64,000 nucleotides of DNA from Plesiomonas sp051652165 (lineage in GTDB: Bacteria; Pseudomonadota; Gammaproteobacteria; Enterobacterales; CAMTGL01): NCBI RefSeq assembly GCF_051652165.1, contig NZ_JBOFTR010000002.1:1-64000 (forward strand), given 5' to 3'. The translations under genes and the position numbers were made by a program. Below are positions 53,165-61,675 of the stretch, one piece after another. How positions within the stretch are numbered: the first letter of the stretch is position 1; each line of letters opens with the position of its first letter. The notes beneath the pieces were generated by a model. The model was given only the letters and a program-made list of their open reading frames with translations, was not told where the DNA came from and made no database searches.

Positions 53165-53186
53165 AGGGCCAGCAGGCCCTTTTTTA
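53165..53186 (+). terminator. Intrinsic terminator after lafA
   Basis: AGGGCC (53165-53170) pairs with GGCCCT (53175-53180) around AGCA, followed by a run of six T. It is short but GC-rich, and lies 66 bp after the lafA stop. Confidence 0.78.
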
Positions 53187-53352
53187 TTACTGGCATTGTC
53201 ACTATTGAGCGTTGTTACGTTATACCGCGCACAGTGCACGTCAGAGTAGTAAGCACCTAACACCCTGATAGTGGGCAGGTGATTGCACTTATCCATAACA
53301 AAAAAACAGACCTAATCAATACGCACGCTGAATATGACGACAGATGATTTTA

Positions 53353-53368
53353 TGGCATTTTTTTTGCA
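53353..53368 (+). promoter_or_regulatory. Sigma-54 promoter of the fliD-motB operon
   Basis: TGGCATTTTTTTTGCA has GG at 53354-53355 and GC at 53366-53367 with exact N10 spacing; the -24 and -12 elements both fit. It is about 75 bp before fliD and could drive the whole late operon, including the sigma-28 gene. Confidence 0.72.
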
Positions 53369-53441
53369 TTAAAGCGAAGACAGCTTAGTGCGTTTGCCAG
53401 AAATCACAACATACCGCGGTGCAGCAGACAGAGGATAGACG

Positions 53442-54761
53442 ATGGGCATTACAATTGGTGGTCTCGGTACGTTGCCGATTGAAGATCTGATTTACGCGCA
53501 GCTGTACTCTGAGCGTTTACCCAAAGAGACTCAGTGGCAGCGTCAAGAGAGTCAGAACAGTGCCTTAATTACCGCATACCGTGACACACAATCTGCGGTC
53601 AATAAACTGCGTACTGCCGCAGAAAAACTAGACTCATCGCGCGAGCTAAACAAAAACACCGTTGTTGCTGCAGATGACAAAATTTTGTCAGCCAGTGTAG
53701 GTGGTACAACTGCCAGCGGAAGTTATGAGTTTAATGTCACGCAAATGGCGCAAATTGGCCGCGAAAAAGTCACCTTTGCAGGAAATGACAGCGTTACACA
53801 GGGCCAAACGCTGACCATTGGCTACGGCAAAGAGTCATTTGATATTACGGTAGCAGCCGGTAGCAGCTTAGAAGATATTGCCGCTCAAATTAACAGTGAT
53901 AAAAATAACCCCGGTGTTAAAGCCGCCATTGTGCGCGAAGAGGGGGATAAATACTCATTGGTGATCAGCGGGAAAGAGATGGGCCAAGAGAACGCTGTAA
54001 CGGTCAGCTCCTCAGACCCCAGTGGCACTCAAGTGAGCTCACTGCAAACGGCCCAAGACGCAATACTGGAAATGGGGTCACTGACCTTCAGTGCCAAAAA
54101 CAATAAATTCGATAACATTATTGATGGCATCTCAATAGAAGCCAAGCAAGTGGGTAAAACCACCGTTAGCGTAAAACCCGATAACGACGGCACAAAAGAA
54201 GCGGTTAAAAGTTTTGTCGATGCGTACAACGAGCTGGTTGATACCATTGATAAGCACACTAAGGCTACCGAAGTTACCGACGCTGATGGAAAAAAGCGTA
54301 AAAGGGCAGGTGTGCTTGGTGGCGACAGCATGACCCGCGGCATGATGAACCAGTTACGCAACAGTTTAGGTCAAGTCTACGACGGTAATACATTGTCCAT
54401 GTTGGGGATTAAAACCGACAGACAAGGCAAGTTAGAAATTGATGATGAGAAGCTGACAAAAGCCATTAATGAAGATCCAGAGAGCATCAGCAAAGTCTTT
54501 TTGGGCGCAGATGGCAAAAGTGGGTTGATGCAGAGTATCACCACTAATTTAAAAGATTTCAAAACCTCAGGCGGTAATTTTACAACCCGTATTGACCGTT
54601 TAGAGGTTGAGCAGAAAAAGATCACCGAAGCCCGTGAAGATTTAGATGCACGCCTGAAAGTCCGTGAGCAATCTTTGCGTGATTACTATGCAAAGATGGA
54701 TAAAACAATCAGCAGTATGCAACAGACCCAGAACATGCTCTACGGCATGTTAATGAGTTAA
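53442..54761 (+). CDS. fliD: Lateral flagellar filament cap FliD (LafB)
   Basis: FliD (HAP2, LafB in lateral systems) caps the filament and drives flagellin assembly. The 439-residue protein has the N-terminal coiled-coil (about 20-75) and C-terminal helix (DRLEVEQKKITEAREDLDAR) of the family. The central parts (about 100-330) are the exposed beta domains, with GKTTVSVKPDNDGTKEAVKS. It is first in an operon with fliS, the FliT-like gene, fliK, fliL, fliA, motA and motB. Confidence 0.93.
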   Translation: MGITIGGLGTLPIEDLIYAQLYSERLPKETQWQRQESQNSALITAYRDTQSAVNKLRTAAEKLDSSRELNKNTVVAADDKILSASVGGTTASGSYEFNVTQMAQIGREKVTFAGNDSVTQGQTLTIGYGKESFDITVAAGSSLEDIAAQINSDKNNPGVKAAIVREEGDKYSLVISGKEMGQENAVTVSSSDPSGTQVSSLQTAQDAILEMGSLTFSAKNNKFDNIIDGISIEAKQVGKTTVSVKPDNDGTKEAVKSFVDAYNELVDTIDKHTKATEVTDADGKKRKRAGVLGGDSMTRGMMNQLRNSLGQVYDGNTLSMLGIKTDRQGKLEIDDEKLTKAINEDPESISKVFLGADGKSGLMQSITTNLKDFKTSGGNFTTRIDRLEVEQKKITEAREDLDARLKVREQSLRDYYAKMDKTISSMQQTQNMLYGMLMS

Positions 54762-54775
54762 TTGACAGTGAATGA

Positions 54776-55171
54776 ATGATGAATAACGGACTAAATGCTT
54801 ACCAACAGGCTAAAACACATGCACAAGCTGCGGCTGCCAGCCCGCACCGTCTGATCCTGATGTTGCTTGATGGGTTGCTCGATAACCTGACCCGTGCTCG
54901 TGGTTTTATGGAGCGCGGGCAGATAGAGCAAAAAGGCCAGATGATTACCAAGTGCTTAGATATTTTCCAAGGGCTCAGTGCCATTTTAGATATGGAAAAA
55001 GGGGGCGATGTTGCCATTGAGTTGCACCGTTTGTATGACTACTGTGGCCGCAGCTTGTTTGAAGCCAATATCCAAAACAACACGGCAATGGTTGATGAAG
55101 TCAGTAGCCTTATCAGTGAAATCCGTGAGGGCTGGATGGCGCTGCATCCAAGTAAAGTGACGAGCCAATGA
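54776..55171 (+). CDS. fliS: Lateral flagellin chaperone FliS (LafC)
   Basis: FliS (LafC) keeps flagellin unfolded before export. The 131-residue all-helical protein shows the family core: AYQQAKTHAQAAAASPHRLI near residue 8, LMLLDGLLDNLTRARGFM, and the YDYCGRSLFEANIQNN helix. It lies 14 bp after fliD and overlaps the FliT-like gene by 4 bp, so the three are probably translated together. Confidence 0.93.
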   Translation: MMNNGLNAYQQAKTHAQAAAASPHRLILMLLDGLLDNLTRARGFMERGQIEQKGQMITKCLDIFQGLSAILDMEKGGDVAIELHRLYDYCGRSLFEANIQNNTAMVDEVSSLISEIREGWMALHPSKVTSQ

Positions 55172-55458
55172 GTGAGCTCAATGAGCAGTTACAACGCATA
55201 AGCCAGATGATGGAGCAAGCGGCAAGTCAAGGTGACTTTACGCGGTTAGCCGAGCTAGATCAGCGGTTATTTGCCGGATTATCACGCCGGAATATGGCCA
55301 ATATTCCGGCTGATGCCCAGCCAGTTTTGCACTATTTGGCCACCTCTTATCAACAGTGGATTCACGCAGCTCAAACTGAACAAGCGCAGATTAAAGAAAA
55401 AATCTGCCAGCAACCTTCACAGCAGCAAGGTCTACAGGCTTATATACAAAACTCATGA
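55168..55458 (+). CDS. FliT-like small protein (LafX position)
   Basis: This small helical protein of 96 residues lies where lafX (a FliT-like chaperone) occurs in other lateral clusters. FliT binds FliD and can inhibit the flagellar master regulator in some bacteria. It is rich in Gln and Leu (EQLQRISQMMEQAASQ) and helical, but similarity to FliT is not evident by eye. It overlaps fliS and fliK by 4 bp each. The name rests on position. Confidence 0.55.
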   Translation: MSELNEQLQRISQMMEQAASQGDFTRLAELDQRLFAGLSRRNMANIPADAQPVLHYLATSYQQWIHAAQTEQAQIKEKICQQPSQQQGLQAYIQNS

Positions 55459-56636
55459 CTATACAACTTACATCACTGACATCTGCATCCTCTTTAACGT
55501 CTCAAGGGCGTGGTGCTTCTGTATCGGGCAACCACGTACAATCTGCAAGCAGCAGTGGTGATGCTCATCACTTCGGTCAGTCACTCAGTAAAGCCGGCAG
55601 TACTGGTGATCGGCATTTAACACATACCGCTGAAAATACCCAAGATACGATGGAGAAGAGTAATGGCGAGCTCACAAATGCCCATGCGGCACAAGAGAGC
55701 GAAAATCATCTTAGCCAAGAGATGACAGACAACACTCTATTAGCCGAACACGCAGATCTTACTCAGCAGATAGCCCAGTGGTTACACACACAACCTATGG
55801 TGAGCCCACCAGGTTTACGGCACGGTTTTCTCGGTTTGGGTGCAGTTGACCATGCCAGTGTTGGTGGCAACAGTATAAATAGAGATGCAAAGATACAAGC
55901 AGGTATACCAAGCTTATTGAACCGCTCTGCCCATTATAATGACCCATACCTGATGGCAGGCTCATCAGTACACGATGCGGCACAGCCGACAGATCTTTCT
56001 GCAAACAGCATAAAAAGTCAGCCTCTAGCCGCCATGATGACACCAATCAACGAGGGTGATCTGAGTGCACTGGCTGATGCCTTGAGTAATAAAACAACCC
56101 CAGCCTCAGTGGTTGCTGTCAGCCAACAAGGGCTAAATGCCATCACTACTCCGGCTACATCAACAGTGCCTCTTGGCACAGAGAGTAGTAGTACCCCGGC
56201 CACGCTGAATGTAGACATTAATAAACCACAGTGGGGGGATGCGCTACTTGAGCAACTGCGCCAACGTATTCAAATACAAGCTGGCGATAAACTGCAACAT
56301 GCCCAAATTCGGCTTGATCCACCAGAGCTTGGCAAGCTGGAGATCACCTTGCGCATGGAGGGCGATAAACTGAGCGTACAGTTTACTGCAGCGCATCCGC
56401 AACTGCGTGAAGCTCTTTTGGCTGGCAGTGATCGACTACGACAAGATTTTAGCCAGAATCAGATGAACCTGATTGATGTCTCCGTCTCTGACGGGCAACC
56501 GCAACACGGCCATCATTCACAACAAGATACCCAATGGGCCAATGGTCATCCTGTAACTCGCCGCGCTACAGCTCACAGCCCGGTTGCGCCGCTCACTCTG
56601 CCGCGTCACCGTACCGGTTTCGATAGTCTGGTTTAA
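55455..56636 (+). CDS. fliK: Lateral flagellar hook-length control protein FliK (LafE)
   Basis: FliK (LafE) measures hook length and triggers the export switch in FlhB. The 393-residue protein has a long, low-complexity N-terminal ruler region (Ser/Thr/Gln-rich, about 1-250) and the conserved C-terminal domain (about 255-345) with AQIRLDPPELGKLEITLRME. It overlaps the FliT-like gene by 4 bp. The length and region layout fit FliK. Confidence 0.88.
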   Translation: MTIQLTSLTSASSLTSQGRGASVSGNHVQSASSSGDAHHFGQSLSKAGSTGDRHLTHTAENTQDTMEKSNGELTNAHAAQESENHLSQEMTDNTLLAEHADLTQQIAQWLHTQPMVSPPGLRHGFLGLGAVDHASVGGNSINRDAKIQAGIPSLLNRSAHYNDPYLMAGSSVHDAAQPTDLSANSIKSQPLAAMMTPINEGDLSALADALSNKTTPASVVAVSQQGLNAITTPATSTVPLGTESSSTPATLNVDINKPQWGDALLEQLRQRIQIQAGDKLQHAQIRLDPPELGKLEITLRMEGDKLSVQFTAAHPQLREALLAGSDRLRQDFSQNQMNLIDVSVSDGQPQHGHHSQQDTQWANGHPVTRRATAHSPVAPLTLPRHRTGFDSLV

Positions 56637-56647
56637 GAGATAACATC

Positions 56648-57124
56648 ATGTCGCAAGGAAATAAATTTAACATTGTTTTGCTGATTGTTATTACATTGTT
56701 ACTGCTTGTTCTGGTTGCTGGAGGCGCGTGGGGATATTGGCATTTTGTGATGAATAAATCTGCCACAGAAAAACCCCAAGAAGTGGCTACTGCCGCTGCT
56801 GTGGTGAAAAAACCGATTTTTATTAATCTGGATCGTTTTGTTGTCAGTGTGCAAGGGGAGGAACGCTTACGTTACATGATGCTAGAGCTCTCGTTAATGA
56901 CCTATAACGGCCAATTTGAAGCTCAAGTACAAGAGTTTATGCCCTTAGTACGTAACAGCATTGTGACAGAGTTAAGCCATGAGAATTTTGCCAAGCTCAC
57001 GGCCCCGAATGCGATGACAGCCTTGCAAGAAAAACTGCTGACCGCTGTGCGTACCACGATGCAAAAGAGTGCCGGTGACAGTGCAGTTGATCAAGTACTG
57101 ATTACCAAATTGGTTGTGCAGTAA
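56648..57124 (+). CDS. fliL: Lateral flagellar basal-body associated protein FliL (LafF)
   Basis: FliL (LafF) surrounds the stator and supports swarming torque. The 158-residue protein has one N-terminal membrane segment (about 8-30, IVLLIVITLLLLVLVAGGAW) and a periplasmic domain with KPIFINLDRFVVSV near residue 55. It lies 11 bp after fliK and 6 bp before fliA. Context, the single anchor and the size support the name. Confidence 0.9.
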   Translation: MSQGNKFNIVLLIVITLLLLVLVAGGAWGYWHFVMNKSATEKPQEVATAAAVVKKPIFINLDRFVVSVQGEERLRYMMLELSLMTYNGQFEAQVQEFMPLVRNSIVTELSHENFAKLTAPNAMTALQEKLLTAVRTTMQKSAGDSAVDQVLITKLVVQ

Positions 57125-57130
57125 TCGGTT

Positions 57131-57880
57131 ATGTGTGCAGCCGGGGATAAAGCTCAGGGGCTTAATGCATATCAAGCCAGCCAAAAACTAGGTCGTCAGA
57201 CGCTAGAACAACGCCTGTTGTTAGAGCACACATCACTGGTGCGGCGCATTGCGCGTCATCTTGCGTTACAAGTGAGTGCCGTGATTGACCATGACGATTT
57301 AGAGCAAATTGGTATGTTAGCGTTATTAGGCGAAATTCGCCGCTACGATCCAGACAGCTCAGTGCCTTTAGAGATAGTGGCCAGCCCACGGATTCGTGGT
57401 GCAATGCTTGACGAGCTACGCCGTTTAGATTGGCGCTCACGGGGTATTCGGCAAAAAAGCCATGAGCTTAAAGACAGTATCCGCAGCCTAAGCCGAAAGT
57501 TAGGGCGCAAGCCAACCTCTCAAGAGTTAGCACAAGCCTTACAGATTAGTAGTGAAGAGTTACAAGCCCGTTTATTAGCGTGTCAGGCCGAGCGGGTAGA
57601 TAGCTTAGACAGTTTACAAGACGACGGCATTCATAACTTTGGTCTGTACTGGCCCAGTGATGAAGCACAGTCAGCCCGTTTTAAACGTGATTTATCCTGC
57701 GCGTTGGCACAACTGCCAGAACGGGAGCAGACACTTTTAAGTCTGTATTACGAACATGAATTAAACCTCAAAGAGATTGCTCTGGTGTTAGATCTTACCG
57801 AAGCGCGGATCTGCCAGTTACATAAAAAAGCGCTAAAACAGCTCAACAGACTATTAGACCGCTGGAATCAGCCGAACTAA
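57131..57880 (+). CDS. fliA: Lateral flagellar sigma-28 factor (FliA/LafS)
   Basis: This is a sigma factor of the sigma-28 type, which transcribes late flagellar genes such as flagellin. Region 2 is clear (LVRRIARHLAL near 35-45, and PRIRGAMLDELRRLDWRSRG near 84-103), and region 4 ends with the LTEARICQLHKKALKQL helix-turn-helix. It is 249 residues long, near the family norm. The -10-contact segment PLEIVASPRIRG departs from the usual FxxYAxxRIRG. It lies 6 bp after fliL and 10 bp before motA; FlgM (39883-40158) is its expected antagonist. Confidence 0.93.
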   Translation: MCAAGDKAQGLNAYQASQKLGRQTLEQRLLLEHTSLVRRIARHLALQVSAVIDHDDLEQIGMLALLGEIRRYDPDSSVPLEIVASPRIRGAMLDELRRLDWRSRGIRQKSHELKDSIRSLSRKLGRKPTSQELAQALQISSEELQARLLACQAERVDSLDSLQDDGIHNFGLYWPSDEAQSARFKRDLSCALAQLPEREQTLLSLYYEHELNLKEIALVLDLTEARICQLHKKALKQLNRLLDRWNQPN

Positions 57881-57890
57881 TGGGGGATAT

Positions 57891-58745
57891 ATGCAACGAA
57901 TAATTGGTTTTTTTATTGTCTTTGGCAGTGTCGTTCTTGGTTATTTGGAAGCCAAAGGCAATTTAGCGACATTGTGGCAACCGGCAGAACTTATCATTAT
58001 CGTAGGAGCCGCACTTGGCGCGATGGTGGTAGCACACCCAACCGTTGTGCTTAAAGGTATTAGTGGCCAGCTAAAAATGCTGATGGGCAAAGGTTATACA
58101 CAAGATTACTACCGTGCCATTATTGAGTTGATGTTTGAACTACTAGAGACCGTGCGTAAAGACGGAATTAAAAAGCTCGATGAACATATCGAAAAACCAG
58201 ACTCTAGCCCACTTTTTGCTAAATACCCAAGTATTACTGCGTCGCCCGTGTTACTGGCCTTCATTACTGATAACTTGCGTCTTATGGCGATGGGTAAAAT
58301 GTCACCGCATGATTTAGAAGCCCTGCTTGAGACCGAGATTCACACAATTCAAAATGATCTTCTGCGCCCTTCCAAAGCGGTTGCGAAAACCGGTGAAGCG
58401 ATGCCTGGTTTTGGTATTGTTGCTGCAGTACTGGGTATTGTTGTAACAATGCAAAATATCGGCGGAAATCTGGCACTTATTGGTGCAAAGGTTGCCGCAG
58501 CTCTGGTCGGAACATTTATTGGGGTGCTACTCAGTTACGGTGTTTTTGACCCACTGGCTGCTGCAATGGGCAACCTTGTGAAAAAAGAGATCATGGGTCT
58601 GAAAATGGTGATGGCAATTTTAGTGGCTCAACAGCAGGGTCGTCCTACCTTGTTGGCACTCGATGCAGGTCGTAAGTTGTTGATCAGTGAATATAAACCG
58701 AGCTTCTTTGAGATGGAACGCTGGCTAACTGCCGAGCAGAACTGA
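57891..58745 (+). CDS. motA: Lateral flagellar stator protein MotA (LafT)
   Basis: MotA (LafT) and MotB form the proton-driven stator of the lateral motor. The 284-residue protein has four membrane segments, with Pro172 (in MPGFGIVAAV) and Pro221 (VFDPLAAAM) in the positions that matter in E. coli. The charged cytoplasmic loop contains Arg89 in LLETVRKDG. It resembles proton-type MotA more than sodium-type PomA. It is followed by motB after 2 bp. Confidence 0.95.
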   Translation: MQRIIGFFIVFGSVVLGYLEAKGNLATLWQPAELIIIVGAALGAMVVAHPTVVLKGISGQLKMLMGKGYTQDYYRAIIELMFELLETVRKDGIKKLDEHIEKPDSSPLFAKYPSITASPVLLAFITDNLRLMAMGKMSPHDLEALLETEIHTIQNDLLRPSKAVAKTGEAMPGFGIVAAVLGIVVTMQNIGGNLALIGAKVAAALVGTFIGVLLSYGVFDPLAAAMGNLVKKEIMGLKMVMAILVAQQQGRPTLLALDAGRKLLISEYKPSFFEMERWLTAEQN

Positions 58746-58747
58746 TT

Positions 58748-59896
58748 ATGGCTAAAGACTCACATCACACCATTATCATTAAGAAAGTACAGCATGACGA
58801 TCATGATGAAGGGCATGGCGGTGCATGGAAAGTTGCATTTGCTGACTTTGCTATCGCGATGATGGCTTTTTTCATGGTGTTATGGGTAATGGAAGTGGCC
58901 ACAAAAGACGAACGACAAGAAGTTCAACGATATATGGCAACTTACAGTGTGTTTGATAACATGGATAATGTATTCAATATCACAAACAGCCCTTTTCCCA
59001 TTGACTTTGGTGGGCAGGCTTCACCATTGGAAAAACCGGTTAAAGCTGATTTTGATAGTAATCATAAATTGGGTAATGCACTGTACGAAGAGAACAAAAC
59101 CGATGGTAAGTACAAAGGCAGTGATTTAAGTAAATTAAAAGGCAAGTATCTGACTCAACAACAGATGGAAGTGTTGGCCAGAGCGTTAAATGCAGTAGCG
59201 GTGAGCCTAGAAGCAACCAATAACGTGGTGGTAGAGGTTGTGCCGCAAGGGTTACGGATTTTGATTCAAGATGATAGTGAACACTATATGTTTGAGCGAG
59301 GCCGTACCCAGATCACTCCGTTTTTCAAAGGTATTTTAGATCAAATCTCACCGGTACTGAGTAGTATTCAAAATCGTATTATGATCAGTGGTCATACAGA
59401 TAATACTCGTTACCCAAGTGATATGGATTATACCAATTGGGATCTCTCTGCAGAGCGCGCATTAACTGCCCACCGAGTTATGACTGCCAATGGTGTGAAG
59501 CGTGATCAAATTTTGCAACTGGTTGCCATGGCCGAACAAATGCCTGTTAATGTAGAAGATCCAATGAGCGGTCAAAATCGGCGAATCGAAATTACGGTAC
59601 TGACTGAACAAGCTGCGGCACAAATTGCCCAATTGTTTGGGCGTAATCAAGCTAAACCGTTAGATCCTCAACCAAATCAACAATCTCAGGGGGTTCTACG
59701 GTTAACACCAAGCACCACAACACCTTCAACAGTTGTACCAAGCAGCACTTTTCCTCATATTCTGAACAACAGTGAGATAAAAAGCCAGCCGTTAGCAGTA
59801 GAAGGGCCAGTACCCGTAACAACGCCGGTTGTGCCAGAGATCCAAATAGTGCCTCAGTCCCATATTGAAGTACCGATAAACTCACCGGCTAATTAA
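58748..59896 (+). CDS. motB: Lateral flagellar stator protein MotB (LafU) with a long C-terminal tail
   Basis: MotB (LafU) anchors the stator to peptidoglycan and provides the proton path. The single membrane segment follows VAFADFAIAMMAFFMVLWV, with the critical Asp33. The OmpA-like domain (about 160-285) has the peptidoglycan-binding ISGHTDNTRYPSDMDYTN segment. It is 382 residues long, longer than the E. coli MotB (308), because of a Pro/Thr/Val-rich tail from about residue 300 to the end. It is the last gene of the cluster. Confidence 0.94.
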   Translation: MAKDSHHTIIIKKVQHDDHDEGHGGAWKVAFADFAIAMMAFFMVLWVMEVATKDERQEVQRYMATYSVFDNMDNVFNITNSPFPIDFGGQASPLEKPVKADFDSNHKLGNALYEENKTDGKYKGSDLSKLKGKYLTQQQMEVLARALNAVAVSLEATNNVVVEVVPQGLRILIQDDSEHYMFERGRTQITPFFKGILDQISPVLSSIQNRIMISGHTDNTRYPSDMDYTNWDLSAERALTAHRVMTANGVKRDQILQLVAMAEQMPVNVEDPMSGQNRRIEITVLTEQAAAQIAQLFGRNQAKPLDPQPNQQSQGVLRLTPSTTTPSTVVPSSTFPHILNNSEIKSQPLAVEGPVPVTTPVVPEIQIVPQSHIEVPINSPAN

Positions 59897-59977
59897 CGAA
59901 ACGTAAAGGAAAGAGTAGTTGTTAATTAATACGATATGAAAGCAGTATCGATCATCGTATTTGATAGTGCCTCTCAT

Positions 59978-60002
59978 ATTTACCCGATTAAATCCGGTAA
60001 AT
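59978..60002. terminator. Imperfect hairpin after motB
   Basis: ATTTACC (59978-59984) pairs with GGTAAAT (59996-60002), and CGTATTT and AAATACG (59956-59962 and 59999-60005) offer an alternative outer stem. No T-run follows. It may be an mRNA end structure; the true terminator lies at 60061. Confidence 0.3.
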
Positions 60003-60060
60003 ACGAGTATGCACAGTGCTTAAATAAACATATCAATATTAAACAACCCTAAGCGTGAAC

Positions 60061-60096
60061 AACAAAAAAGCCTACTGATAAGTAGGCTTTTTTGTT
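60061..60096. terminator. Bidirectional terminator between motB and emrB
   Basis: A perfect 15-bp stem (60061-60075 with 60082-60096) has a TGATAA loop and A/T-rich arms on both sides. It can terminate the motB operon and the convergent emrB transcript. With the terminator at 26822 it brackets the lateral flagellar cluster. Confidence 0.92.
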
Positions 60097-60133
60097 GATT
60101 GTACTGGTTTAATATTATGGCATATCAGCCACA

Positions 60134-61666
60134 CTAATGTGCGCCACTATTACCACCACCTGCATTAAACGGGGGTTTGGCAAACCAAATGAGTACCAAT
60201 AACCCAATAAAGAGCCCACCACACAGCGTGAAGATACTGTTAGCAGAGAGCACATAACTTTGTTGAGTGATCTGGTTTGCTAAGGTATCAGCAGCTTGTT
60301 GGGCAGTTAACCCTGCACTTTGTAACCCGTGCAGTGCGTGCTGCGCCGCAGGATTATAAGGATTAACCTGTTCAGTGAGGTAATTTTGGTTTACTGCCTC
60401 GCCGTTATCCCACAACGTTGTGGTAATGGATGTGCCAATAGAGCCTGCCAATGTACGTATAAAGTTAGATAAACTGGTGGCATTTGCCAGTTGGTTTGAG
60501 GGTAAGCCAGAGAGTGTAATGGTTGTCAGTGGCATAAAGAAACATGCAACTGCCAAACCTTGTATAAATTGTGGCCACGCTATCCACTCAAAGCTGATAC
60601 TGGTGTTAAACAGGGTAGCACGCCAGAAAAAACAGCCAGAATAAATCAAAAAACTGATACTGACTAAAATACGCATATCGATTTTATGCGCATACCGCCC
60701 AATCACAGGGGAAAGAAACAGCGGAATTAACCCAACAGGTGCAGAAGCCCACCCTGCCCACGATGCCGTATACCCCAGATTGGTTTGCATCAGCAGGGGT
60801 AGCAACACAATCACCCCGACATAAATCATATAACCAAAACTGGTACAGATCACAGCAACGGTGAAGTTACGGTAGCTAAACAGGGATAAATCAATAATCG
60901 GGTTATCATCGGTTAACTCCCAAATAATAAAAAATGAGAGAGTGATTGCAGCAATAACCGTTAAGGTAATAATCTCACTGGAGTTAAACCAACCCAACTC
61001 ACGCCCCTGATCAAGCATGATCTGTAAGCAGGCCACTCCAACAACCATAAGGCTCAACCCCACCATATCGATAGGTTTATATTCCCGCTGTGTTTCACGC
61101 CCAGCCAGCACCTTACGGGTAAGTACGACCACAAAAATACCCACCGGCACATTGATAAAAAATATCCATGCCCAGTGGAAATTATCACTGATATAGCCAC
61201 CCAGTACAGGCCCACAAATCGGGGCAACAATGACGGTCATTGACCACAATGCCAGCGCCGTTGCCCGTTTTGCTGGCGGATAATTCGACAACAACAGGCT
61301 TTGTGATAGTGGGATCATCGGGCCAGAAACCAGCCCTTGCATCACGCGGAAAAAAATCAGCATTTCCAGTGAGGATGATATACCGCATAACCATGAAAAC
61401 AGTGTGAATAAGATGGTTGATACGATAAAGAGCTTTACCTCGCCAAAACGTTTGGCAAACCAGCCAGTGAGTGGCAGCGAGATAGCATTGGCGACACCAA
61501 ATGAGGTGATAACCCAAGTACCCTGAGTGGTTGATGCACCCAGCCCACCTGAAATTGCAGGAATCGCAACGTTGGCGATAGACGAGTCTAGCACTTGCAT
61601 AAATGTTGCCAAAGACAAGACTAAGGTTGCCCAGACAAGTGCGTTGCCCTCTAATGGCTTTTGCAT
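60134..61666 (-). CDS. emrB: Multidrug efflux MFS transporter EmrB
   Basis: EmrB is the inner-membrane proton/drug antiporter of the EmrAB-TolC pump. The sequence follows E. coli EmrB closely: LATFMQVLDSSIANVAIP near 19-36, GTWVITSFGVANAISLPLTG near 49-68, ELTDDNPIIDLSLF, and a Gly-rich end (AGGGNSGAH). At 510 residues with about 14 membrane segments it is the DHA2 type. It starts 9 bp after emrA. Confidence 0.96.
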   Translation of the reverse strand: MQKPLEGNALVWATLVLSLATFMQVLDSSIANVAIPAISGGLGASTTQGTWVITSFGVANAISLPLTGWFAKRFGEVKLFIVSTILFTLFSWLCGISSSLEMLIFFRVMQGLVSGPMIPLSQSLLLSNYPPAKRATALALWSMTVIVAPICGPVLGGYISDNFHWAWIFFINVPVGIFVVVLTRKVLAGRETQREYKPIDMVGLSLMVVGVACLQIMLDQGRELGWFNSSEIITLTVIAAITLSFFIIWELTDDNPIIDLSLFSYRNFTVAVICTSFGYMIYVGVIVLLPLLMQTNLGYTASWAGWASAPVGLIPLFLSPVIGRYAHKIDMRILVSISFLIYSGCFFWRATLFNTSISFEWIAWPQFIQGLAVACFFMPLTTITLSGLPSNQLANATSLSNFIRTLAGSIGTSITTTLWDNGEAVNQNYLTEQVNPYNPAAQHALHGLQSAGLTAQQAADTLANQITQQSYVLSANSIFTLCGGLFIGLLVLIWFAKPPFNAGGGNSGAH

Positions 61667-61675
61667 ATGTACCTC

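Larger units (their letters stand above)
53100..53441. other. lafA-fliD intergenic region
   Basis: This 342-bp gap holds the lafA terminator near its left end and a sigma-54 promoter at 53353-53368, listed separately. No gene is supportable; small open frames lack conserved features. Confidence 0.7.
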
